In this document: one piece after another, positions 52,306 through 63,299 of the stretch
How positions within the stretch are numbered: position 1 is the first letter of the stretch
How the letters are laid out: each line of letters starts with the position of its first letter
Assembly: GCA_004352715.1 (NCBI GenBank)
Contig: SCFE01000031.1
Location: 2,008,919-2,072,918 of the forward strand
Source of the DNA: Hofstenia miamia
Lineage: Eukaryota; Xenacoelomorpha; Acoela
Direction: 5' to 3'
DNA length: 64,000 bases
Position numbers and translations under genes: made by a program
The notes under the pieces: generated by a model
Databases searched by the model: none
The model's input: the letters and a program-made list of their open reading frames with translations, nothing else
What the model was told of the DNA's origin: nothing

Positions 52306-52773
52306 TTAAAAGAAAAAATTATAGCAACTAATAATCTTGTTATTATTTCTTAGCACTGCTTTCACCTTCTTGATGTGATTTTTTCCATTTTTGAAAAGAT
52401 GGCTATTAGAAATATAAATCGTTTTCTTGACCGTGTAGGTTTTAGGGTAAACAAGACCATTGTTACATTTAAATATTGAAAATGGTTGAGAAATTTTGCA
52501 TATGTCCTTGTATTGACAAGAGCCAATGTTTGATATGCAAGGCAATTTTATGTTTAAAAATTTCATTCTTACATCTAAAATCAAATCCAGTGGACCTTTC
52601 AGTAATTTTTTGACAATGAATTTAGCTTTCACTGTTAATGGGATTGTTATTGGGTCTGGATAAATCTTAAATGACTTCAGAATCAACGACTGGTTTCTTC
52701 CACATGGTATGTAATGCAACTTAGCCATTGCTAAGGTAAAGAGCAAATTCAAAGAAATGACAGCACATTTCAT
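52306..52773 (-). CDS. Secreted ML-domain (GM2-activator-like) protein, paralogue
   Basis: 155 aa in one exon when started at the ATG at 52773; the open frame continues seven codons upstream without an earlier ATG. Signal peptide residues 1-17 (MKCAVISLNLLFTLAMA). The mature chain has IPC at 22-24, LPCISNIGSCQYKDIC, FKCNNGLVYPKTY and the terminal SCYNF, the same cysteine plan and exact length as the protein at 13934-14401 (last Cys at 150 in both). SYQYKDIC-like and 'DPI' features (PDPITIPL) fit ML/GM2-activator folds. It probably binds a lipid outside the cell or in lysosomes. Sequence identity to the paralogue is low, so the duplication is old. Confidence 0.75.
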   Translation of the reverse strand: MKCAVISLNLLFTLAMAKLHYIPCGRNQSLILKSFKIYPDPITIPLTVKAKFIVKKLLKGPLDLILDVRMKFLNIKLPCISNIGSCQYKDICKISQPFSIFKCNNGLVYPKTYTVKKTIYISNSHLFKNGKNHIKKVKAVLRNNNKIISCYNFFF

Positions 52774-52794
52774 CTTTAAGAAGCGTAATAACAA

Positions 52795-55222
52795 ACGTTA
52801 ATGCAATACTTTTTAGCAAAAACTTAACCGCAATTCAGCAGGTTATGAACTAATATGAACTAAAATTAGATTAATTAACTTCGTAATGAATAGCAGTGAT
52901 CACATGGATTTATGTTAAATCAAACACATATATTTATTTGAAGTTTTATTGATATATATATTTTTATATATATATATATATATATTGAAATTTGCTATCT
53001 TTGACATTGATCATCATAATGTATAATAATAATTTTGCCAACAAGCGCAAGCGTGTAAAATAATATAGGGTCGTAGATAGGGTGGATCACAAGAAATGCA
53101 TGTTTTCAAAATTAATCAATTTTCCATTTTTAGCATTATAATTACAATCATCTACAAAATGAAAAATATGACGTTATGGATAAGAGCATCTTACCAAAAA
53201 AAGTAAGGAACTATAGCAGAATGCAGTTTTGCGAATATGTTTATTTTTAAGAAAAGTTAAAAAACTTTCGAATTATCTGACGTTTTTAAGGGTCAAGTAA
53301 ATTTTAGTAAATATAGGCCTTCACATTGGACTACTACAAACACTCTCAAGTTTTGGCAAATTATGCTTTTTTCAAAAAAATGTTTAAAGCGTTTGAAACA
53401 TTGAAAAAATCGTGCGTTTTGAGCACTATCTTAAGTATGTTTGAAACACCCCGTGTTTTTATTAGCCAACACAGGACCTTAGAACATGAGCTACAAGACT
53501 TCAAAGCTTTGAATTATATACTATTATGAATGCACTAAGTAATACCTTTGAAATAGAGAGGATCGCTGAACATCTAAGCTATTAATAGCAGAGCTGCAAC
53601 CTAATATTTAGCCTTAGTCGTGTCGTGTCGCGCGGTGCCGTAGTTTAGTGAAGAAATATAGACCTGATGCTAATAATTTTGTGAAAGGAACTTGAGTTTC
53701 ATTAATTCTTTATTTACATGTTAGTTATAGTTTGTATTTTGCTCGGTATTTTGCAATCTAGACATTCTTGTAAGGAGTAAGAAAATGAATCAATTACAGT
53801 AATAACAACAATTTTAGACATTAAAATTTTCATCTTTTAAAATTCATTGCATATAGATTACGTCTGGATCAACAGACTCCTAAACCATAAGGTAGATTTA
53901 AAACATGAGGAGTTTATAGACATCTTCATTCCTCGCACTTCAGCAAGAAGATCAATCAAAACACTTTTCACATCAAAATCTTTGAAGAAAAAATCTACCA
54001 GCAATTTATTTTCCACAGCCCTTGCATATATATGTATACATATCAATTGATATCAGTGAGCAACAGTCTGTTGATTTGATGTGAAAATTTCCATAACAAA
54101 GCGGCAACCTTATTAGAATCCCAGTTTAGCTACCCTAGATCTCCTAAAATTATTAAATAGCCAATTTTTACTATTTCAGATTGCTAAGTGAATTAAACTC
54201 GAAGTATGCATATGCAGATTGTCAATAAACAAAAGAAAAATTTGGTTGATCGGTTTGGAATACCAATAATTCACGGAGTAATGTTTGGTAATTGAAGACT
54301 AAAAGCGGTAACTAAAGCGGTTGAGACTATCTGATAAATCAAAATTCAAGGAGTGATGTCGTTTTTCACAGTGGTTGCATTTCAGGTTTGTCGTCGATTG
54401 AATACTTCCGATCTATATTTAATCCAATCCACAAAAATCTACATGGATGTATCCACAAAGAAGTTAGGGTTTAAGTAAGAGACATAGAGTGTGGTGCTTT
54501 GAACAAGGCCTAATATTTAAATGTGACTGGTACATATGTATAATATTGTCAGAGTTGAACAATCAATGGTCGTAAGCATACTCTCATTATTTATTTAAGC
54601 TATTTTGCTTAGAAATTGATTATAAGAACGAATAAATTTATCTATTAGCCTTTTTTAATCTGTAGTAATACATGGATATCCATAAACTAAATTTCTAATC
54701 CTTATTAAGTGAATATTAATGGATCGGAGCGATCCTTATCTAAATCCATATCCACACCAACTCTGGATTGCATTCAATCAGTATTTTCAAAAAGATGGGA
54801 TATACTCATCCTGATAAAATTATTAGATCAGCAATAAAGCACAGGAAATACTCATTTCGCGTCCATAGTTTGCAGAGCAAATTTATATGTTACACACATG
54901 TTAACAAACTTATAGATTTCTATATTAACCTCTTGTTTAAGTCTATGTGCATGTATTGCAATGAAAGATGTTTATTTCTGCTAGCGTTACTTTTAAGTAA
55001 AAACTCGATTTGTACATATTTTTGAACAATTTTATAGAGGTCGGTTTTGGGAAGAGTTATTGTTGAAATTTGAATAATACATGCTTGATTATAAAGCAAA
55101 GACACTTGCAAATAAATCAAAAGCAGTGAATACCATAGAAGTTATAGCTAATGTATTCATAAATGAACTTTCCATTTTTTATAGCTACTACATTTGGTTT
55201 TTTATTCTCTGTTTAAATTCAA
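52795..55222. other. Intergenic; a small palindrome, nothing else recognised
   Basis: A (TA)n run lies at about 52967-52984. GGATCGGAGCGATCC at 54721-54735 is a short perfect palindrome with a 3-nt centre. Plus-strand frames at 53326-53529 and 54768-55025 lack family resemblance. Confidence 0.4.
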
Positions 55223-56083
55223 TTGTGGTTTTTGAATTTCAATTTGTCGTTTCTATATAAGATGTTACCAGTTAAATGTCTCAATGCTGCATTTTTGTTT
55301 GAACAATTTATGATTATTTGGAATTGCATAGAAGAGGCAGGTGGTAATCTTTTTGGTATCATATGCGACAATAACAGAACTAATCAGACTTTCTATTCCA
55401 AATTCAAATGTCAAGTTAAAAAACCCTGGTTAACAGAAAATGGTTTATATCTGCTGTTTGCCTTCGTACACCTCCTGAATACTGTTCGAAATAATTGGAT
55501 AACAGAGAAACAGCAGGTAATTGAGTTTACTGACGGAGATCAGCATCACACAGCTAAATGGAGTGACATTGTGGACTTATTTAAAAGACATGTTCTTTGT
55601 AACTTCAACATGAATGAGGATTCCCTGAACATCTTTGAAGAGATAGAAATCTTAGAAGATAGCATCCCGAATTTTGTCAAGGAAACCTTGGTATACATTG
55701 CTGGGTATCTTGCTTTTAAGACTGAAACAGAATTGATCGAGGACACCTACATTTACTTTGAAAATTTTGTAAATTTACAAATGAACCCAATCGTTGTAAA
55801 TTAAGGATACCAAACGATATTCTCTGCCAATTTACAATCTTTGCGTGCGTGTTATTTGGAGAAGTGAAAACACAAGTGTGCCACACATCCTTGTGAAACG
55901 TTCTTACGTGTTTGAAGGACTACTATCACTTTGAAATTGAAAAACGATGTGTCATCATTCTTTCAAACATCTTTCTGAACAATTACACATCTTTTGCTAC
56001 TCCAAGATCAAGCAGAGAGCCAAAAAAAAGTGCTGAAGTTGTCTTAATTGCATTCCTATATACAGTTTTTCCTTTATTTCAGT
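55223..56083 (+). pseudogene. P-element/THAP9-like transposase fragment, frameshifted
   Basis: The first frame (to 55804) encodes VKCLNAAFLFEQFMIIWNCI, EAGGNLFGIICDNNRTNQTF, then LYLLFAFVHLLNTVRNNWIT and AKWSDIVDLFKRHVL, which match the central RNase-H-like and insertion regions of P-element and THAP9 transposases (DN.R.N...F; D.VHLLKNIRNNW). VKETLVYIAGYLAFK corresponds to the later YIAGY motif. After a frameshift near 55801 the match continues (LRIPNDILCQFTIFACVLFG), with one internal TGA, to 56083. The N-terminal THAP finger and the inverted repeats were not found. Confidence 0.8.
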
Positions 56084-56639
56084 AAATAATAGACTATCAT
56101 TTTCTTGTTTTGCATTAATTTATTCCCTTTAATGTCAATAACGTATGAAGAGCGACGGGTAAATAATATTTATTTCTCATAAATATTGAATTTTGATACT
56201 GCGTTTTTAATACAATTGTCCTTAATGGTGTTATTTAAATAAAAAATGTAATAAGAATATGAAAAATCCCCCAATAGCGTGTAATTCGTTCGCCTCCAGT
56301 TGCACGTTGCAGAGGCCTGTAGGGAAGTACGCCATGATGCAAACAAAAAAAACTATGTTTGTTATACATTATGTTTCTCAATGTGTTGTTGCTAACTACT
56401 GCTGAAGCTAATCAATTTTGTTTAACAATGTCTTCATGATCATAAGAATTACTTTATTGACGATAGGACCTCTCCAATGATCACCAAATAGAGTCATTTA
56501 TTTTTAAGAGCACCATTATCTTCCACTGACACAATTAAACCTGGTAAAATTTCCTCTTCATATAAGAAATACACAATCTTTGGCAGAAATAAAAATAATT
56601 TGTTGATGCTAACATGACTTCATGATCACCTACTTCCTG

Positions 56640-56641
<2 letters not shown>

Positions 56642-56671
<30 letters not shown>
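56642..56671. repeat. (TA)n microsatellite
   Basis: A TA run immediately before the telomere-like tract. Confidence 0.9.
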
Positions 56672-56674
<3 letters not shown>

Positions 56675-56707
56675 AGCTTAAGCTAATTTATAAGCAAGTA
56701 TTATAAA

Positions 56708-56840
56708 CTTAACCCTAACCCAAACCTAACGCAAACTATATCCTTAACCGTAACCCAAGACATACCCTAAACACAACACTAACTTTAAGCTAAGTTGTAC
56801 CCTAATCCTAATCTTACCCCAAACCATAAACCTAACATCA
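56708..56840 (+). repeat. Degenerate telomere-like AACCCTA tract
   Basis: About 130 bp made of eroded AACCCTAACCC-type units (AACCCTAACCCAAACCTAAC near the start, then TACCCTAA, ACCCTAATCCTAATC). The opposite strand composition appears at 56955-57030 (GGGTTTGTG, GGTTGGGTTAGG). Either an old interstitial telomeric repeat or a simple-sequence part of a transposon. Confidence 0.5.
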
Positions 56841-57084
56841 TACTACGTTCTTCATCATGATAGGGCGACTCAATGAAAATATATTCATTTTGAAGTATGT
56901 AAAGAAAGCAAAGCCTTTTAAAATGGTTTTGAAACAAAGTAAATATGTGAAAAGTGTGGGTTGCCTTAGTCGAGGGCCAGGGTTTGTGTTAATGTGAAGG
57001 TTGGGGAAGGTGGTTGGGTTAGGTCTATAAATATTATATTGATAAACTAGTTATTTTTGCAATTATTTGAGTGGGGGGGGATAA

Positions 57085-57370
57085 CGCAAAAGTACCAAAT
57101 CCTTCAATGCTAACAGAAGCATCAGAGATAACTATGCCATACATGAGAATGAGAAGATTCGACACTACCAGCAACGAGTTTTGGAAGTTGAACACGCTGT
57201 TCAGCGCTGCCTGTAGGCCTCACCTTTAACTTACGGAGCAATTAATCAGCTCTCTTTTCTTAATTGGTTACGTTGTAAAATTAACTTCTCGCTTATCCGT
57301 AGCATGCTTCTATGTATCCGCTGTACTAGGCGACATCAATACAAGCCCGCTTTCGGATTGGAACATCCCA
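57085..57370 (+). pseudogene. Retroelement-derived fragment
   Basis: The plus strand encodes ENEKIRHYQQRVLEVEHAVQ and later NWLRCKINFSLIRSMLLCIR. This pair (EKxxxYxxRVLEVEH ... IRCKxSFxLxRSxxxCxRG) recurs in animal transposable elements near their reverse-transcriptase-related ORFs. Only the two blocks remain, with the middle deleted. The class is uncertain. Confidence 0.45.
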
Positions 57371-57748
57371 TAGCGTCATCACATCAATTTCTGTAAATTT
57401 TGTTGATATCATGACTCTCCTCTTTGCCCCTGTTTTTGTTTCTATATACATTCATTTGTCTTCGCAACACCTGCTCTGACTTTCACCCTTCCAGTTTTGT
57501 GCTCACTGTGCTTACTTCTAGTACTTTTTTAATCATTTAAAGTGCTTTATTTTGAAACCGTGCGTGGCTACCACTCTCTGCTTTCCTTGGACCTTTTATT
57601 TTAATTGTCTTTAAATAAACATTTATTTATTTTAAAAGAATCCTTAATTATAGTAATATGTATTCTCTGAAACGCTTTGTTAAAAAATATTCATGTTGAG
57701 AAAATGTGTTTTTCACATATATTGGTCCATTGAAACGTTAATAATAAT

Positions 57749-57771
57749 TATATATATATATAATATATATA
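57749..57771. repeat. (TA)n microsatellite
   Basis: An imperfect TA run. Confidence 0.85.
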
Positions 57772-58104
57772 CGTCGGCTAAAACTTCTATTTTATTGTAA
57801 TGAAGCTGTTGCAAACTCATTAAAGACACATTCGAACAGTGACTATAATTCATGATTAATGTTCTTAAAGTGAAAATTTTTAACAAAAAAGAACGATTAT
57901 ATTTTCATAAAAATTTAATCAAACATTCTCTATATTTATACACATAAACTTCCTCAACAAATTATGTACTTAACAAAACATATATTGTAATGATAGTAAG
58001 AGTAAAACTCCATGAATAATATAAATTAATATATTCATATTTTTACCACAGTGTATTTGGAGAAAAACAGTTTACAAATTTTTCAATAGCTAGTCTTTAA
58101 AAAT

Positions 58105-60790
58105 GTAGAAATTATATCTAACGAAGTGTGTTGTTTGCAATCAAACTAATTTCAATTTGCCAAAGTATGATGAGAAAGGAGCAACTGAATTTGTTGTATA
58201 GCTAATATTGATGAATTAACTAAAATTTTGAATGACAGCAGTGATATTAAAAAAAATTCAATGTTCTATTAATGATTTCTTAGTATATGCTTCTTGTGGT
58301 GATCCTTGCCACTTTGATAGTGGCCTTTTGGAAAAAGGAGTTCTTCTATGTGTTTCTGGTAATTTAACATCCATTGCAAGTCATGACACTGATAACTCGT
58401 ATGAAGGAACTGCAATCGGTCCTATTGATTCTTGGTGAATTGCAAGATTTGATGAAGGCGAGACACCGATAGTTGGCTTGACAACACCAATAGGAGACTA
58501 CTATTTGAAAACGCCTGCTAGCCTTTATGCGTCATTGTTGCAATTAGTTTTAGAAAAGATACATTTGACTAAAATTGTGCTTGAACAAATTGAGAATGAT
58601 ACAGAAGCGGATTATGGTGAACTGATTAGCTGTATCAATAATTATTAATGCAGCACTCTCATTTTATTGCTTAGCAAATTCAAAACTATGATGAAGAAGG
58701 GGAGAAGAAGATATTAAGCTGATGCACAGTCCTTGCATAAAAACCTTTTTAAATTGGCCGGTCAATTTGTAAGGCCACTCCGGAACAGCATTTAAAAGGC
58801 TTTCCTTCAAACCAAAACATGATAAAATGAGGCAGACTTTAGCAACAAAAACTGAATTAGTGAGATCAATAATTGATGTCTCTTTTAATTGGGCTCTGTT
58901 ATGATCAAAATGTGACGCTAATCTTATAGATGCATACGAGTTCGGAAACTTAATTTCTAACTGTACTGATAAATCGGAGATCTTCTCAAGGAACGGGATT
59001 TTTGTAACTGGAAACAAACATATTTATAATTGTTATTTGCATCGAAAGTGTTGTCCATGATCGTAAGTTGTTATATTTCTCAGAGGCGATTCTTGGTGTT
59101 AATGCTTCTATGTATGAAGTTAAGCTAACAGATTAATGTTGCAATGTCAATCCTTTGAGTATATTACATAAAGTCAATGTAATTGAGGTTAAATTCCCTG
59201 ATAATTGGCAAATTCATCTCCATTAACATCCAAGCAAGAACATTCTGGTAAGTCGTTTTAGTTTCATAAGCAATATGTTATTAGTTCCAGTCGATTTGAA
59301 AATGTTCAACCTTCAATTCTGGGACAAGTCAATGTGGTGTATGCTTGAGAAATCGAACAGATGCATTTGTACAAGTTGTTGATTTAGTAGTTATCTCAGT
59401 TTTGTACAATAACTAAAAATATTCCATTGGAGAATTAGTGCATCTAAGTCCAAACTTATAGAGACTTGATTTCCTTTCTGTCTGCCGTAAAACTATGTGT
59501 GCAAGGCGGTCCCAAAAGGCTGATCATGAAATGTATAGCGAAGTGTATCGTGAATGCCTTGAAAATGTTCCAGAAAATCTCAATTCTCCTTACATAGTTG
59601 GGGTTACTAAACAAATTAATGCAAAAAAGTGCGACTATCACTTGAAGCAATACATCGTTTATTCGTTCGAATGGCGAGACCAACATGAATGCATTTACCT
59701 ATGATTTAAATCAACTTTATAAGACTTTTCAAACAAAAAGGGTTTCTTTCAGTTCAGTATTAGGACGGTGCTCTATATATTACAAATGCAAATCTTTCCG
59801 AGAGCTACTACCTGATATATTTTATTACAATTCGTGTATAAATGATGGCGTTTTTGAAAACATATCCAAAAATTCTCCTAGTTTAAACAGATATATTACC
59901 AATCCTTCTTCTCCTAAGCAGTTAAGATGTCTTGACATTTTTGCTGGCCGCATTGGTTTATCGGAGGGTCTTCGACAACATGGTACTGTTTTGGATTCTG
60001 GTAATTGGGCAATTGAAGTTTATACTGAGGCTACTAAAACAATTAAGATAATCATCTCAATAATGACCTCAACGAGGTGAAATCGATACAATTCGTGGTG
60101 GGCCTCCTTGTCAGGGATATTCAGATATGAACCAGTTTCATAATGGTCCTAATTCGCAATTAAAAAATTCCCTTATTGCAACTTTTTTAAGTTACGTTGA
60201 CTTCTATAGACCAAAGTATTTTATTCTGGAAAATGTTCGCAATTTTGTTTTTTATCAAAATATTCGTGTTTTAAAACTTAGCTCAATGCTCTTTTGAGAT
60301 GGGATACCAGTGTTCTGTGGGAATCAATCAAGCTAGCAATCATGGCGTTCCTCAATCGAAAAGGCGCACAATTTTAATCGCCGCAGCACCCAGAACCAAC
60401 TCATTGTTTTCCAAGAGGCATGTCAATGTCTGTGGATAATGTAAAATATAAATCAAATATTCAGAGATCTGATTGCGCATCTTTTCGAACTATTACTGTG
60501 CGCGTTGCCTTGATTGACCTTCCTTCTGATATTATAGTATTCATTCAAAAGTTGAAATTCGATAAACATACAGAAACCAATCCCATTATCAAGGTCTGTT
60601 GAGAACAAACTATGAAGAAAATACTGTGAGTGATCACATCTTTAAATCCATGCCACCCCTTGTTGATGCGTGAATGGCTGTCATTCCCACAGAGCCAGGT
60701 GCTGACTGGGGTATGATCTTCCTAATATCTTGAAACAGCTTTGCAATGGATCTTATTGTCAAGTTTTACATTATTCGCATTATGGCACTT
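58105..60790 (+). pseudogene. DNMT1 (maintenance DNA methyltransferase) retropseudogene
   Basis: Disabled copy of a cytosine-5 methyltransferase of the DNMT1 family. RFTS domain: KCVVCNQ (zinc-site cysteines), then FLVYASCGDPCHFDSGLLEK, EGTAIGPIDSW, a TGG-to-TGA nonsense change at 58436-58438, and IARFDEGETPIVGL to about 58650. BAH2 region from about 59300 (YSIGELVHLSP; ENVPENLNSPYIVG; SFSSVLGRCSIYYK). Catalytic domain: LRCLDIFAGRIGLSEGL (motif I), GGPPCQGYSDM (motif IV with the catalytic Cys, near 60096-60125), LENVRNFV (motif VI), GVPQSKRRTILIAAAP (motif VIII), then PTEPGADW and DLPNI. At least five frameshifts or stops break it. No introns are seen where DNMT1 genes have many, so it looks like a reverse-transcribed copy. 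CXXC and most of BAH1 are missing, and the 3' end is cut at the LINE junction near 60790. Confidence 0.88.
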
Positions 60791-61722
60791 GGATTAAAGT
60801 GCAATGAAACTTCATTTTTATGTTCGTAAACTGATATAAAATAATTATTGAAAAGATTACAAGCATCATAATAACTATTAGCTTCTGAACACTTCCCCAT
60901 GTAACTGGCAAACAGATTTGTGAGTACTTAAGTGATTTTAGAAATTGGTAATAAGAATAGATGTCATTTCTTGCCAAATGATCAATGAAAATAATTTTAT
61001 CCATTTCAACAGAACTTTTCAACTCAAAACTTAATTTCAGATAATTATCTTTAAATTTCGGTAAAAAAATTTTTTTAGTGTGCTCTTACATTTATTGAAT
61101 AAGAATGTGAGGAAATTAACTTGAGAGACATGAACGTTTAGACGTTTTCCTATGACAGTAATTTGATATGAGCTCTTTTATGTAGACATACCACTGTCCA
61201 CATAGTGATCTGTATCAAACCAATCTTCTAAATTGAAAAATGAGATTGTGAAACTATAAGTTCTATATCAGAAGAGTTTAAAACGAAAATTGAGATGTTC
61301 CAATTTTCTCTGTTTTCAAATACTGATTTAAATCCAAACACGAAAGATTCACTTTGCACAACATCGATTAGTGATCAGTGCAATACTTAGGACTTCTGAT
61401 ATAATCATTGATTGTTAAACAATCATCATCAGTAAAAACTAGATCGAGAGTATTTCCTACAATATGTGTTTCATTATTAACTAATTGAAAGAGATTCATA
61501 GAACTAAATATATCCAGGATGTCTTGATCATAACTAAACGGAGATACACATTTTGAAGGATCCATATCGGGAAAATTAAAATCACTGACAATCTTGCTGC
61601 AAACTTTAATAAATTCATTATAACTGGATGAAATATATTTTTCGTATTGCTCAATTGTAGGCTAGAATTTACAACCAATTGGAGGTAAATATACATAATA
61701 TACTAACAATACATTGTAATCA

Positions 61723-62074
61723 GACTTGTCAACGAGCCGAGCCGAGCCGAGCTTGAGCGGAGTATTGGATATACAACAAGACCAAAACGAGCCGTTCTTA
61801 AGCAAACTAATTTTATAGTGCTTCTTGGTTATTTGACTATGCAGATTTTTCTTATTTTTTCATTCAATATTCCTTGCTTATAATCGTATTTTATAAATGT
61901 TTATTAAATAATAAGAAGAGCAATTGAAAAAATTCTGAGAGCACAATATTATTTTAAAAAATACCGAGCTGAAACGAGCCTCATTAAAAGATTTTCTGTG
62001 GAAACCCGAGCCGAACTTACTCAAATTTAAACGAGCCGAGCCGAGCTAGAAATTACCGCTCGTTGACAAGTGTG
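61723..62074. mobile_element. 352-bp MITE with GAGCCGAGCC subterminal repeats
   Basis: Perfect 14-bp terminal inverted repeats ACTTGTCAACGAGC / GCTCGTTGACAAGT lie just inside the ends. The identical 10-bp sequence ATTGTAATCA flanks the element (61713-61722 and 62075-62084) as a target-site duplication. GAGCCGAGCC motifs cluster at both ends. It interrupts the LINE between ORF1 and endonuclease sequence. A 9-10 bp duplication suggests the Mutator-like superfamily, but 8-bp hAT-type insertion with chance extension is possible. Confidence 0.88.
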
Positions 62075-63009
62075 ATTGTAATCACTTCTTAGAATTGCGT
62101 GCCATGCGAAGTCAACCCTAGAGCAGTTGCAAAAAGTAAAAGATGTATAAATTCATCTCTATAGTACGAGTGGGCAACGACATATTGAGAGGTAGGAAAT
62201 AATGCATTAATTTATTCCTTACAGAGCTAGGCTTCGGTGATACACGCAATTAATACATCATATACAAGTAAAAAATTTAAAAGTTCTGAGCGTATTTTTA
62301 ATGATTGGTATAGAATAAAATGACATCATTATTCACTAGAATATGTCTATCTAGACTGCAAATTGAGGTTCCACATCTCTAAATTTTTTACCCGAATTCG
62401 TTTAGAATCAACTCCACTTTGAATTAGATTGTAGCGTTTCGTCAAAATACGTTTTTCAATCTCACGTTCATTTCTATTTAAAGCTTGCTTTATAAATATT
62501 TTATCTTTATAATCTTCTAGGCGCCAACAATTTGCCAATACTTTACGTTTGTCCCAATAATTATTAAATTCGATTATTATTGGTCGGTGTTTTACATCCA
62601 TATGCTTTCCAGTTCTGTATAGATCAGAAAATATACTTTTACAGTCGATACCAATGAAACTTAAAATTTTCTCAACTCATTCTTGTTCAGATTTCATTTT
62701 TCACTAGATTTCGCAGATTTTTCAGGTTCATGTACAACAAATATAATAATCTTGTTCTTGTTATCATTGTGTCGGCTCATCGTATCGTACGCATATCTGT
62801 TGAGGATTGTCTAGATTCTAAAGTTTGCAAGTTTATGGTCTTTAGCCTATTCAATAAATTGTCTTGCAGATTTTTAAGTTGCTTAATTTGTGCTTCCAGG
62901 CCGCTTATCATTTGTGACATATAGTCTGATTTCCAATATATTGAGCCACCATCTACGCATAGTGTGCACAAAAAAATTTTTATATTGCAGTTCAACATCA
63001 ATGCATGCA

Positions 63010-63092
63010 GCATCATAGACTTACCGCAAAAGCATTTGAAATAAAATGTGAGCATCATAGACTTACCGCAAAAGCATTTGAAATAAAATGTG
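63010..63092. repeat. Perfect 42-bp tandem duplication
   Basis: The unit GCATCATAGACTTACCGCAA... is present twice head to tail (63010-63051 and 63052-63092) without a mismatch. It lies at the 5' edge of the LINE and may be a tandem promoter-type repeat or a recent slippage event. Confidence 0.85.
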
Positions 63093-63299
63093 TCAGTTAT
63101 TTAAAGTTTACATGTTTCCCAACATATATTTTCACCAGTAGTGTGAACCACGCGGGAGCAATATTACGACCAATCGAACTCAACGACAACTAATTTCAGT
63201 TAGAAGTTAATCAACTTTAACTATGCTGCAATTTATTTAACGTGAATAGATTTAGAGTATGCCGTCCTTAATATTAATTTAAATTTTTTTACTGGAAAT

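Larger units (their letters stand above)
60780..63100 (-). mobile_element. CR1/Jockey-type LINE, 5' part, decayed
   Basis: Minus strand, reading 63100 to 60780. ORF1: a C-rich finger remnant (CTLCVDGGSIYW), the coiled-coil GLEAQIKQLKNLQDNLLNRL, then RPIIIEFNNYWDKRKVLANC and NREIE-like ORF1 C-terminal sequence (62601-62347). ORF2 endonuclease: IVSDFNFPDMDPSKC, then FSSMNLFQLVNNETHIVGNT LDLVF (61565-61370). It continues with a pre-RT linker (60.8-61.0 kb). The RT is absent because the element stops at the DNMT1 pseudogene. A 352-bp MITE is inserted at 61723-62074. Confidence 0.75.

Noticed and set aside
56708-56840. A true chromosome end
   Set aside because: The telomere-like units are degenerate and unique sequence with transposons continues on both sides.
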